NCBI GenBank assembly: GCA_018003315.1
Contig: JAGNEJ010000034.1
Location: forward strand, 1 to 43,206
Source of the DNA: Verrucomicrobiales bacterium
Lineage (GTDB): Bacteria > Verrucomicrobiota > Verrucomicrobiia > Verrucomicrobiales > V1-33
Length of the DNA: 43,206 bases
Reading direction: 5' to 3'
In this document: one piece after another, positions 15,066-24,916 of the stretch
Layout of the letters: each line of letters starts with the position of its first letter
How positions within the stretch are numbered: position 1 is the first letter of the stretch
The notes under the pieces: model-generated
What the model was told of the DNA's origin: nothing
The model's database searches: none
What the model saw: the letters and a program-made list of their open reading frames with translations, nothing else
Translations under genes and position numbers: made by a program

Positions 15066-15776
15066 TTATTCGCCCGCTGGGACTTCCGGCGCGGCAGGTG
15101 CTGCGTCGGCGGCGGGCGGGGCTTCGGCGGGCACGGGTTCGCTGCGCAGTTTCCGGAGGCGGGCTTCCTCGACGAGGAAGATTTCCGAAAGGCGGAAGCT
15201 GCGTTTGGCCAGTTCCCGGGCATCGTTGTCCGGGAAAAGTTCCACGCCTTCCTCTTTCACCTCGGCACTGTAGATCTCCCATGCCTTGCCGCAAATGCTG
15301 TCCACGTTCAGGCTGCGCAGTTCCAGGATACGTTCACGTTCCCGGCGTTCCTGGTCGCGGCGCTGCATTTCCCGGCGTTCCTGGTCGCGGCGCTGCATTT
15401 CCCGGCGTTCCTGCTCCCGACGCTCCCGTTCCTGCTCCCGGCGCAGGCGCTCCTGCTCTCGGCGCTGGGCCTGGGGATCGGGCGCCTGACCCGCTGCCTC
15501 CTCGGCGGTTTCCGCTGCCGGGACGGCGGTTCCTGGTTCCGGAGGGGATTCGGGTGATGGTGGATTGGGGTCTTCGATTTGGCCAGCGAATTGATACGCG
15601 GCCTCTGCTTCAGCGGTTCTGCTTTCCATGTCTGGTGTGTCGCTCTCGTCTTCGGCGAAGTCATCCGCATTGGTATCCTGTGGGGCGGCACCGGATTTGG
15701 GGCCACTGCTCACATGCGCTTTTTTTTTGTAGCGCGGACGCTTTCGCTGGTGGGCGAGCTTGGGTTTCATGTTCAT
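15066..15776 (-). CDS. Hypothetical protein with charged single-helix repeat segment
   Basis: The protein has 236 residues from ATG 15776; a second ATG at 15770 is equally possible. It has four parts. The first is a very basic N-terminus (KPKLAHQRKRPRYKKK). The second is a Pro/Glu/Ala-rich acidic linker (about 36-100). The third is a continuous Arg/Glu/Gln helix (about 103-150), with two perfect copies of QERREMQRRD flanked by variants. The last is a C-terminal domain (about 150-215) with ICGKAWEIYSAEVKEEGVEL and RSFRLSEIFLVEEARLRKLR. The tail is Ala/Pro rich. The helical segment looks like a coiled coil or single alpha-helix spacer. No signal peptide or membrane segment is seen, so it is probably cytoplasmic. 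The basic head could bind nucleic acid. Function is unknown. Confidence 0.75.
   Translation of the reverse strand: MNMKPKLAHQRKRPRYKKKAHVSSGPKSGAAPQDTNADDFAEDESDTPDMESRTAEAEAAYQFAGQIEDPNPPSPESPPEPGTAVPAAETAEEAAGQAPDPQAQRREQERLRREQERERREQERREMQRRDQERREMQRRDQERRERERILELRSLNVDSICGKAWEIYSAEVKEEGVELFPDNDARELAKRSFRLSEIFLVEEARLRKLRSEPVPAEAPPAADAAPAAPEVPAGE
15341..15413 (-). repeat. 30-base tandem repeat inside a coding region
   Basis: A 30-base unit occurs as two identical copies, 15341-15370 and 15371-15400, followed by 13 bases of a third. It is in frame (10 codons, QERREMQRRD), so copy number can change without breaking the gene. Identity at DNA level suggests recent duplication by slippage. Confidence 0.9.
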
Positions 15777-15978
15777 TGAGAAATGGTTGTCACGGGCCGC
15801 CAGTGGTGGGAGGGCGTTTCTCAAGGGAAAGGCCCGCCTCCATCCGGCGGCAAGGGGCAAGAAAGCCCCGTTCTCCCCGGTGCGCAAATCCTCACTGCCC
15901 ACGGCAACAAAATTTCTCTTGTGACTCCGGCTCCGGCAGTGTTTGGATTCCCCGGTCGGGTCGCCGCCGCCGTCCCCC

Positions 15979-17766
<1,788 letters not shown>

Positions 17767-17859
17767 CGGGGAACTTTTCCCGCTCAGCATCCATCGCGGG
17801 CATTTCCGTGGGACGATGCCCGGCGGTCCGGGAACCGGATGCTGCTTGCGAGGCGGGAG

Positions 17860-19338
17860 CTACTGAAATCCCATCCGCACGCGGTAAAACCGGCGTCCGG
17901 GCGGAGCGTTCAGGTGAATGGCTTCCGCGAGGAGCGTGACCGGGTGGACGGTGACCGGAATGGAGGGATCCAGCGTCCACGAGCCGGCTGGATCTGCGGT
18001 GTGTTCGATTTGATAGGCGTGCCCCGCCAGGGCTTTCCAGCGCAGGGTGACATCCGCCCCACTGCGGGAAATGGCGAGATTCGCCACGGCCTGGGCGGGG
18101 ATGGGCACCGGTTCCAAATCCAGGTAAACAGCGCGGTGGTCGGAAATGCCAATCGCGGAATAACCCGGATCGGAAGTGCGCGGCCAGAAGACCGCACCGC
18201 CCAAAACCCGCCACCCGCTCACCGACGGCAGCACGTGATCCACCCGCAGATTTCCCGGATTTCCTCCGCTGTCGCCGAAGTCCGACGTGTCATGCGCCGG
18301 GTTTCCCAGATGCCCGGCATTCGCTCCGCCCTGGCTGGCGGCTGCTTCCGGTCCGCCCAGACTGGATGGGCTGAAACCGGCATTGATGAGCGGATGGTCC
18401 GTCAATTGCCGGATCGCCTGGGCATGGCTGTCGCCGTCCAGCGGATCGGCATTCATGTCCCCGGCGATGACAAAGCGCGCGTCCGCCGGTAGCCCTCCGG
18501 AGACCCCGGCATCATCCTTGAGATACGCAGACTTCCATGGGGCGATGTAGTCCGCCCAGAGGCGGATTTCATCGTGGTTGCGTCGGCCATTGCGGTCTTC
18601 CGCACCGTCGAATGAAGGCGGCGTGGGATGGGAGACCAGAAAATGCAGGGTCTGGCCGCCCAGATCGATGGGAACATCGAGGTGGGTCTTGGAACTCAGG
18701 CGGAAGATGTTCTTTTCGGAATTGCTGTACCAGTCCGCCGACACGCCGGGCGTGGCCAGATTGTCCGGCCAGGCCGCGCCGGGCATGGATTTCCACAGGA
18801 AATAACGAAACGAGCGGATGGCTGATGCTTGAATGGGAAAATTGGAAAACACCACCAAGCCATACTGTCCTTTCCACCGCCCGAATCCGTAGCAGTCGTT
18901 GCCGTAGGCTTCGGTGCCTTCCGCAGTGACAAGGGTGCCGCTGTTGTCCAAATCGTATCCGGAGGAAAAGCCCGTGTTCGGCTCGGCCGTAAAGCGATGG
19001 GAAAAAGAAATCGCCGCCTGACCGTTCTGGGACACCTGCAGAAAATGGTCGTGAAACAGCCGGGGATTGTCCGCCGGAGCTGCGGGATCGTAGTCAAATT
19101 CATTGAGCAACAGCACATCCGGACGAATCCGCTGGATGATCTCGGCCACCTTTTTCACCTTGGCTCCGGCCGCAGAAGCCGGGGTGTTGAGTGCGGCATT
19201 GAGGGTGGTGCCGAGGTCCGTTCGATTCAGCGAGCCATTGAACGTCGCCACGCGGAGCGATGCCGGAGGCGCAGCGGGACAGGCCAGGGCGAACCAGGCA
19301 GACAAGCAGAGAACGAAGGCAGGACGATTCACCACCAC
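17860..19338 (-). CDS. Exported endonuclease/exonuclease/phosphatase-fold protein
   Basis: The protein has 492 residues and an N-terminal signal peptide (FVLCLSAWFALACPAAPPA). The metal-dependent phosphohydrolase fold is complete: RVATFNGS at the start of the domain, DVLLLNEFDYD with the metal-binding Glu, FVIAGDMNADP, LRVDHVLPS, and ISDHRAVYLDL with the catalytic His. After about residue 405 a C-terminal domain (ANLAISRSGADVTLRWKALA, then GHAYQIEHTADPAGSW) resembles fibronectin-III-like modules common at the ends of secreted Verrucomicrobiota proteins. It could act outside the inner membrane on DNA, sugar phosphates or phospholipids; the substrate is not evident. It ends opposite ptsI with 93 bases between the two stop codons. 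Confidence 0.85.
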   Translation of the reverse strand: MVVNRPAFVLCLSAWFALACPAAPPASLRVATFNGSLNRTDLGTTLNAALNTPASAAGAKVKKVAEIIQRIRPDVLLLNEFDYDPAAPADNPRLFHDHFLQVSQNGQAAISFSHRFTAEPNTGFSSGYDLDNSGTLVTAEGTEAYGNDCYGFGRWKGQYGLVVFSNFPIQASAIRSFRYFLWKSMPGAAWPDNLATPGVSADWYSNSEKNIFRLSSKTHLDVPIDLGGQTLHFLVSHPTPPSFDGAEDRNGRRNHDEIRLWADYIAPWKSAYLKDDAGVSGGLPADARFVIAGDMNADPLDGDSHAQAIRQLTDHPLINAGFSPSSLGGPEAAASQGGANAGHLGNPAHDTSDFGDSGGNPGNLRVDHVLPSVSGWRVLGGAVFWPRTSDPGYSAIGISDHRAVYLDLEPVPIPAQAVANLAISRSGADVTLRWKALAGHAYQIEHTADPAGSWTLDPSIPVTVHPVTLLAEAIHLNAPPGRRFYRVRMGFQ

Positions 19339-19453
19339 GCCAGTTTGTTCCAGAATTGCCTGCGCGACAAGCCCGGCGCTGCATTCCGGGGGTCATGAAA
19401 TTTCCGTGCTCCCCACTTGCCAGCGGAAACGCCGCCACCTACCACTGCGGTGC

Positions 19454-20371
19454 ATGCTTTCATTTTCCACCTGCTGGAACAGCCACCGCCACAGCGAGGG
19501 TGAAACGCTGGTCCAGGAAGTCCTGGGGCTGGGTTTCGATACTCTCGAAATCAGCCATGGACTGAAAATTTCCCTGCTGCCGGGATTGAAGAAAATGATT
19601 GGTCAGGGCGCGATTCGCGTCTCCGGAGTTCATAATTTCTGCCCGTCCCCGGTGGAGGTCATGATCGACGCGCCGGACGCCTATGAATTCACCAGCCACC
19701 GCCCGCACGAGCGGGAACGGGCGCTGTCCTTGACGCTGAAAACCATCGAATTTGCCGCGGAAGTCGGCGCCCGCTATGTGGTCCTGCATCTGGGCAGCGT
19801 GCCGATGAAACGGTGGAGCCGCGAACTGCAGGAAATGGCCGCAGCGGGCGAGTTGAATTCCCGGAAGTTCGTCCGCCTCAAGCTGAAAATGATCCGGCAC
19901 CGCGAGGCGTTGGGCGCATTCTACGTGAAACGTGCCCGGGAGGCGCTGGCGAAGATCGCGGAACACGCGGAAAAATTCCAGGTGCCAGTGGGCATCGAGA
20001 GCCGCAGCGGCTACGAACAGGTGCCGACGGAACGCGAAATGGCGGAGCTGATGCAGGAATTCGCTTCGCCCTGGGTCGGTTACTGGCATGATTTTGGGCA
20101 CGTCCAGTTGAAGCACAACATCGAGCTGCTCGACCACTTCGAATGGCTCACCCGGATGCAGCCCTATTTGCTGGGCTGTCATTTTCACGATGTCGTCTGG
20201 CCGGATCGCGACCACCGGGTGCCGTTTCAGGGGGATGTGGATTTCGACCAGCTCATGCCCCTGGTTCCGGTCGGACGCCCCATCGTCTGGGAAATGAGCC
20301 CGCGGCGCAAATCGACCGACATCCGCGCCGCCCTGCCGGTGTGGAAAAAGAAATTCGCCGCCTGGCTTTGA
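19454..20371 (+). CDS. Sugar phosphate isomerase/epimerase-like TIM barrel
   Basis: The protein has 305 residues from ATG 19454 (MLSFSTCWNSHRHSEGETLV); the longer upstream frame reads across the divergent promoter region and is rejected. The xylose-isomerase-like/AP-endonuclease-2 barrel is clear: GFDTLEISHG, AAEVGARYVVLHLGSVP, VPVGIESRSGYEQVP (metal Glu), VGYWHDFGHVQL (metal His and Asp), LLGCHFHDVVWPDRDH, and a last Glu in PIVWEMSPRR. Members isomerise or epimerise sugars, inositols or related compounds; a few act on DNA. It lies 15 bases before a GT39-like gene, and these two with the lyase form a tight plus-strand unit, which points to sugar metabolism. Confidence 0.83.
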   Translation: MLSFSTCWNSHRHSEGETLVQEVLGLGFDTLEISHGLKISLLPGLKKMIGQGAIRVSGVHNFCPSPVEVMIDAPDAYEFTSHRPHERERALSLTLKTIEFAAEVGARYVVLHLGSVPMKRWSRELQEMAAAGELNSRKFVRLKLKMIRHREALGAFYVKRAREALAKIAEHAEKFQVPVGIESRSGYEQVPTEREMAELMQEFASPWVGYWHDFGHVQLKHNIELLDHFEWLTRMQPYLLGCHFHDVVWPDRDHRVPFQGDVDFDQLMPLVPVGRPIVWEMSPRRKSTDIRAALPVWKKKFAAWL

Positions 20372-20386
20372 GGAAGTCTTCCCGGC

Positions 20387-22327
20387 ATGATCCGCGTCCG
20401 CACCGTTTGTTTTTCCGTGGCCGGACTGCTCGGTGCGGCGCTCGCCGTCGCGGCGTTTCGCGGCCTGCACCCTTGGAATGCCGGATTCCGTGAACGGCTC
20501 GCCGGAGCCGGGGACTGGACCCACGACGATTTCCTGACGGCTGGATTCTGGGCGGGCGGAGCCGTTTCACTGGCTGTGGCGGTGGTGTTGGGGATCACGG
20601 TCAGGCGATGGCTGCGCCACGCCGTGCCCCTGTTGCCGGTTCCGGATCCAGCTGCCGGCGGACGCCGCTGGTTTTTGCTGACGAGTGCAGCGGCGCTGGC
20701 CATTTTTGCGAATTTTGCCGGGCCGCGGCTCGGCCACAGCTTCTGGGACGACGAACAGCACACCATGCTCGACTTCGTCCACGGTCAGTGGTTTCGGGAA
20801 ACCAACGACACCGGTCGGGTCGTGCAGTTCTTCGGCCAGAACAGTTGGTGGGACACCGCATTTGGTTATCGCGATCCCAACAACCACCTCCTGTATTCGC
20901 TGGCGGCCCGCATCAGCCTGACATGCTGGCGAAGCGCCGGTGGCCATGATGCCTGGGAATTCAGCGAAACCGCCTTCCGGATGCCCGCATTTCTCGCGGC
21001 ACTGCTGGCGATTCCCGCCTGGGGGCTGTTCGGGCGGCGGCTTGGGCTGCGGGCCGGAGCGCTCCTGCTGATGCTGCTGCTCGCGGTGCATCCGTGGGTT
21101 GTGCGCTACGGGAGCGAGGGGCGCGGCTACGCCTTTGTCCTGCTGTTGTTTCCGCTGCACCTCGCCGCCGCTCTGGAGGCCTTTCGCACGGGACGCTGGT
21201 GCTGGTGGATGGTCTCGGGCGGCCTGCTGGTGCTGTTGCTGTTTTCCTGGCCGGGCATCGCCCTGCCGCTTGCCGCCCTGCAACTTTCGTGGCTCCTGGT
21301 CCTCTGGGGCTCGGGCAGGAGCAGTCCCTCGGGAAGTCTTGCGGCCAGCACCGGCCTGCGGCAGTGGCTGGTGGCGAACCTCTGCAGCGGATGCGTCATC
21401 GGCACCCTGCTGGCGCCGTGTTTGCTCCAGTCGCTGGTCTCGGAATTCGAATACGCCAAGGGCGAAATGAACCTCCGTTACCTGGGCAATTTCCTGACAC
21501 ATCTCACGGTGGGTCAGGTGTGGTTCGGACCGAAAACGGGAATGCCGCCTTCCGAAACCTTCCTGCCCCTGGAAATGCAGCCGTGGCTGGGCCGGACTTC
21601 CTCACTGCTCGTCATTGCCGCCGTGCTGTTTCTTGCGGGGCTGGGAGTTGGGAAAAGCTGGATGCGAAACACCAAAGCCTGCACTGTGCCGCGGCTTGCC
21701 CTCGCGGCCATGACCGCTGCCATCCTGGTGCTGCTTGGTCCAGTGTTGCTGGCTCCCGGCCTGCTGCGCGGGGCCTATCTGTTCGACTGGTATTTCATCT
21801 GGTTCCTGCCAGTGCTGCTGCTCACGGCCGCGTTCGGGGCGGAATCCCTGCGGAGCAAACTGCGCCACGCGGTGATGCCGGCGCTGTGGCTGGCCTGCGC
21901 GTTCCATGCCCTGGCGCACCTGCGGCGGCTGCGCGATTTTCCGGTGCAGCCGATGCGGGAGTCCGTGGTGCTCATGCGGGGACATTCCGGATTCCATGCG
22001 GCGGATGCCAGAGGCGCTTTGACCGCCCACATCAATCAAATGGCTACCATTTACGATCCGCAATGTTATGAAGTCACCGATCTCCGCACGGAGGATCCGG
22101 CGGATCCCGGACTGGAGAATCTCATGGCAGCCGCGGACCGGAGCGGCAGAACGCTTTACGTCAACGTCGGCCTCCCTTTCGCTGCGCGCCTGAACTATCC
22201 GGAGCTGATGGCGAAGCTCGACCAGCCGGGGCTGTTTGAAGAAACTGCCATCGCCCGCGGCCAGGAGCTGGGGATTGATCACGTCATCTACCGCTACCGG
22301 CGCGGCGCGGCCTCCGGAGGGAAATGA
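20387..22327 (+). CDS. Polytopic GT39-like membrane glycosyltransferase
   Basis: The 646-residue protein has about a dozen hydrophobic segments, for example LLGAALAVAAF, AVSLAVAVVLGITV, AGALLLMLLLAVHPWVV, LVIAAVLFLAGLGVG and LLLTAAFGAE. The first large periplasmic loop has FWDDEQHTMLDF, an acidic motif like the catalytic DE of the GT39/ArnT/PMT fold. HPWVVRYGSEGRGYAFVLLL matches the RxYxxE..rmY region of these enzymes. Members use a polyprenyl-phosphate sugar to modify proteins or lipid-linked glycans on the periplasmic side. Substrates are unknown. The stop codon overlaps an in-frame ATG of the next gene (22324-22327), suggesting translational coupling. Confidence 0.8.
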   Translation: MIRVRTVCFSVAGLLGAALAVAAFRGLHPWNAGFRERLAGAGDWTHDDFLTAGFWAGGAVSLAVAVVLGITVRRWLRHAVPLLPVPDPAAGGRRWFLLTSAAALAIFANFAGPRLGHSFWDDEQHTMLDFVHGQWFRETNDTGRVVQFFGQNSWWDTAFGYRDPNNHLLYSLAARISLTCWRSAGGHDAWEFSETAFRMPAFLAALLAIPAWGLFGRRLGLRAGALLLMLLLAVHPWVVRYGSEGRGYAFVLLLFPLHLAAALEAFRTGRWCWWMVSGGLLVLLLFSWPGIALPLAALQLSWLLVLWGSGRSSPSGSLAASTGLRQWLVANLCSGCVIGTLLAPCLLQSLVSEFEYAKGEMNLRYLGNFLTHLTVGQVWFGPKTGMPPSETFLPLEMQPWLGRTSSLLVIAAVLFLAGLGVGKSWMRNTKACTVPRLALAAMTAAILVLLGPVLLAPGLLRGAYLFDWYFIWFLPVLLLTAAFGAESLRSKLRHAVMPALWLACAFHALAHLRRLRDFPVQPMRESVVLMRGHSGFHAADARGALTAHINQMATIYDPQCYEVTDLRTEDPADPGLENLMAAADRSGRTLYVNVGLPFAARLNYPELMAKLDQPGLFEETAIARGQELGIDHVIYRYRRGAASGGK

Positions 22328-22389
22328 CACGGGAGACCCACGCATTCCAGGCATCGACGCCGCGAGTCCGCCGTGCCACGTCTGGCCTC

Positions 22390-24252
22390 ATGCACCGCCT
22401 GTTTGCCGTCTGCCTGCTGCTGCCTCTCGCTGCATTTTGTCAGGATCAGGTCGTCCTGAAGGAAACTGCCAGAGAGTTCATCCTGACAAATGGAACGCTC
22501 TCCGCCCGGATCGAAAGGAAATCCGGCCGGCTCACCAGTCTGCGCATGGCCGAAACCGAACTGCTCGCAGGCGGAGGCGGCTACTGGTCTGCCGTGGGGG
22601 ATGTGCGCTTTGGCAGCCGCTCGGAAAGCGCCGTGGTGCAGCATCCGGCATCCAACCGCGGAGAACGCGCGGAAGTGGCCTGCCGCCTGCTTGCGGACGA
22701 CCTGGACGGAGCGCGGGTGGAGGTGGAAATGCGCTATGCCCTGGGCCGGGGGGATTCGGGAATTTATGCCGCAGCCATCTGGAATCACCCGGCGGGCAGG
22801 GAGGCATTTTCCCTCGCGGAAGGCCGCTACGCCATGAAACTCAATCCCATGGTGTTCGATTTTTTGAACATCGACGCCGACCGCCGCGGCGTCATGCCCA
22901 GCGGTGCGGACTGGGACCAGGGCGTGCCGCTCGCCGTCAAGGAGGCGCGCCGCCTGACCACCGGCATTCATGCCGGCAAGGCGGAACACAAATACGACTA
23001 TTCCGCCTGTCTTTTCGACACGCCCGCCTACGGCTGGTGCAGCACGGCAAAGGGTCTGGGCGTGTGGATCGTCAATCCTTCCACCGAATACCTCGCCGGC
23101 GGAGCAACCAAGGTGGAACTGACTGGCCATCTGGATGTCAATCCCGGCGGCTTGCCCACGCTGCTGAACATGTGGCATGGCAGCCATTACGGCGGCAGCG
23201 TTCTGTCCATCCGCAGGGAGGAAAAGTGGACCAGGGTCATCGGACCATTTTTCATTTGCTGCAACCAGGGGAACGATCCGGATGTCCTTTGGCAAGACGC
23301 CCTCCGGCAGGCGAAACAGCAAGCGGCGGCCTGGCCGTTCGCCTGGTTTTCGCATCCCGCCTATCCAAATGCAGCCGCGCGCAGCGAAGTGACCGGCCGC
23401 CTGTGTCTGCGCGATCCCATTTCCGGCACCGTGCTGAAGAACCTGCTCGTCGGCCTGTCGGCAGCGGACGAAACCGCGCCCGGCGGACGCCGTGGCACGA
23501 TCACGGTGGACTGGCAACGGGACTCCAAGCACCCGCAATTCTGGACGCGGGCCGGTGCGGACGGGCGGTTTTCCCTGCGTGCGGTGGCTCCCGGCAGCTT
23601 CACGCTCCATGCCATCGCTGAAAATGTGCTGGGCGAATTCACGCGGAAATTGGTCACCGTCGCCAGCGGGCAAACCCTTGAACTTGGGGACATGGAGTGG
23701 ACGCCCCAGCGACTGGGCAGGCAGGTTTGGGAAATTGGGGTTCCCGACCGCACCGCCCGGGAATTCCGGCATGGCGACCACTTCTGGCAGTGGGGTCTGT
23801 TTCAGAAATACCCGGCGGAATTTCCCGACGACGTTTGTTTTGTGATCGGAAAAAGCGATCCGCGAAAGGACTGGAACTACGTCCACGTTCCGCGCATGGA
23901 AAATGGCCGCGCCAAACCCTCTGCCTGGGTGATTTGCTTTGACCTGCCCGCCGCTCCTCGGCCCGGAAGCCGCGCCGCGCTGCGCATTGGCATCGCCGGC
24001 AGCCGCTGTCCGGCAGGCATTGCCGTCGCCGTCAATGATCGCGCCACCGAGGGACTGACCCGCCTTCCCGACACCGGGGTCATGCACCGCGACGGCATCA
24101 CCGGCTACTGGTGTGAACGCACCATTTCCTTCGACGGTGCCTGGCTGAAACGGGGCGGCAACCGGATTTCCCTGACCAATCCCGGCCGCAACTGGACCCA
24201 GGGCATTCTTTACGATTACCTGCGGCTGGAGCTGGCGGAACCCGAAACCTGA
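22390..24252 (+). CDS. Secreted rhamnogalacturonan-lyase-like protein (PL4-type architecture)
   Basis: I choose ATG 22390, which exposes a signal peptide (MHRLFAVCLLLPLAAFCQ) and gives 620 residues. ATG 22324 overlaps the previous stop codon and remains possible. The protein has the three-part layout of family 4 polysaccharide lyases. The N-terminal beta-sandwich (EFILTNGTLSARIERKSGRL, HAGKAEHKYDYSACLFD) is followed by a carboxypeptidase-regulatory-like domain (VTGRLCLRDPISGTVLKNLL; DGRFSLRAVAPGSFTLHAIA). The last part is a C-terminal carbohydrate-binding jelly roll (WEIGVPDRTAREFRHGDHFW; WTQGILYDYLRLEL). Such enzymes cleave rhamnogalacturonan I in pectin by beta-elimination. Catalytic residues were not mapped with certainty, so activity is likely but unproved. 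Confidence 0.8.
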   Translation: MHRLFAVCLLLPLAAFCQDQVVLKETAREFILTNGTLSARIERKSGRLTSLRMAETELLAGGGGYWSAVGDVRFGSRSESAVVQHPASNRGERAEVACRLLADDLDGARVEVEMRYALGRGDSGIYAAAIWNHPAGREAFSLAEGRYAMKLNPMVFDFLNIDADRRGVMPSGADWDQGVPLAVKEARRLTTGIHAGKAEHKYDYSACLFDTPAYGWCSTAKGLGVWIVNPSTEYLAGGATKVELTGHLDVNPGGLPTLLNMWHGSHYGGSVLSIRREEKWTRVIGPFFICCNQGNDPDVLWQDALRQAKQQAAAWPFAWFSHPAYPNAAARSEVTGRLCLRDPISGTVLKNLLVGLSAADETAPGGRRGTITVDWQRDSKHPQFWTRAGADGRFSLRAVAPGSFTLHAIAENVLGEFTRKLVTVASGQTLELGDMEWTPQRLGRQVWEIGVPDRTAREFRHGDHFWQWGLFQKYPAEFPDDVCFVIGKSDPRKDWNYVHVPRMENGRAKPSAWVICFDLPAAPRPGSRAALRIGIAGSRCPAGIAVAVNDRATEGLTRLPDTGVMHRDGITGYWCERTISFDGAWLKRGGNRISLTNPGRNWTQGILYDYLRLELAEPET

Positions 24253-24391
24253 ACGCCCGCGGGGTCCCCGACAGGCTCACGACGCAAGCACGCGTGCGGG
24301 TGCTGGAGGGGTGTTGATTTCATCGGTGGCGGGCGGTGAAATATTCCGTTACATTCCGCGGTCCATCCTTCCGTTTGCCACTGTCTCCGCC

Positions 24392-24865
24392 ATGTCTCTA
24401 CGCGTCACCTCCATCAGCCAGTCCTTTCCCAGCGCTGCTTCCACCGTGGACTGGAGCGCCCTGCTGGCGTCCATTGCCGCGGGCTTTTCCTGCCAGGCGG
24501 GCACCCTCCACCGGCTCGATCCGGAATCCAAACGACTGCGGCTGCTCGCCCAGCAGGGCATCCCGGAGTTTCTTCACGACAAAATCGATGGCATTCCCAT
24601 CGGCAAGGGCATCGCCGGAGCCGCAGCCCAAAAGGCCGCACCCGTGCAAATGTGCAACCTGCAGACCGACAATTCCGGAGTGGCCCGGCCGGACGCCCGC
24701 CTGACAAAGGTGGAGGGGACGCTCGCCGTTCCGATCCTAACATCCGACGGCGCGGTGTGCGGCGTCCTCGGCATCGGCAAGCTGGAACCCTACGATTTTC
24801 CTCCGGACGAAATTGCGGATCTGGAAGCGGTGGCGACCGCGGTGGCGGCGCTGTTCCACCATTGA
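24392..24865 (+). CDS. Stand-alone GAF domain protein
   Basis: ATG 24392 gives 157 residues (MSLRVTSISQSFPSAASTVD); an upstream in-frame start at 24311 adds a poorly conserved stretch. The GAF fold is recognisable: FSCQAGTLHRLDPESKRLRL, IPIGKGIAGAAAQKAAPVQM, VEGTLAVPILTSDG, and AVCGVLGIGKLEPYDF. The size and layout resemble free methionine-(R)-sulfoxide reductase. However, two of that enzyme's cysteine positions are replaced (GKGIAG where it has GVCG, and ARPD where it has a CD pair), so reductase activity is unlikely. It may bind a small ligand or sense redox state. It lies 139 bases behind the lyase gene. Confidence 0.78.
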   Translation: MSLRVTSISQSFPSAASTVDWSALLASIAAGFSCQAGTLHRLDPESKRLRLLAQQGIPEFLHDKIDGIPIGKGIAGAAAQKAAPVQMCNLQTDNSGVARPDARLTKVEGTLAVPILTSDGAVCGVLGIGKLEPYDFPPDEIADLEAVATAVAALFHH

Positions 24866-24916
24866 AACTTCCGCCGGGTGCGGAGGTGGCTGCCGCGGAC
24901 CGGACGCTGTCCGGTG

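Noticed and set aside
15341..15413. CRISPR-like direct repeat
   Set aside because: The units are adjacent with no spacers, in frame, and inside a coding sequence.
17796..17821. CGGGCAT/ATGCCCG hairpin between ptsI and the convergent exported-phosphohydrolase gene
   Set aside because: A seven-pair stem without a T run; possible but too weak to list as a terminator.
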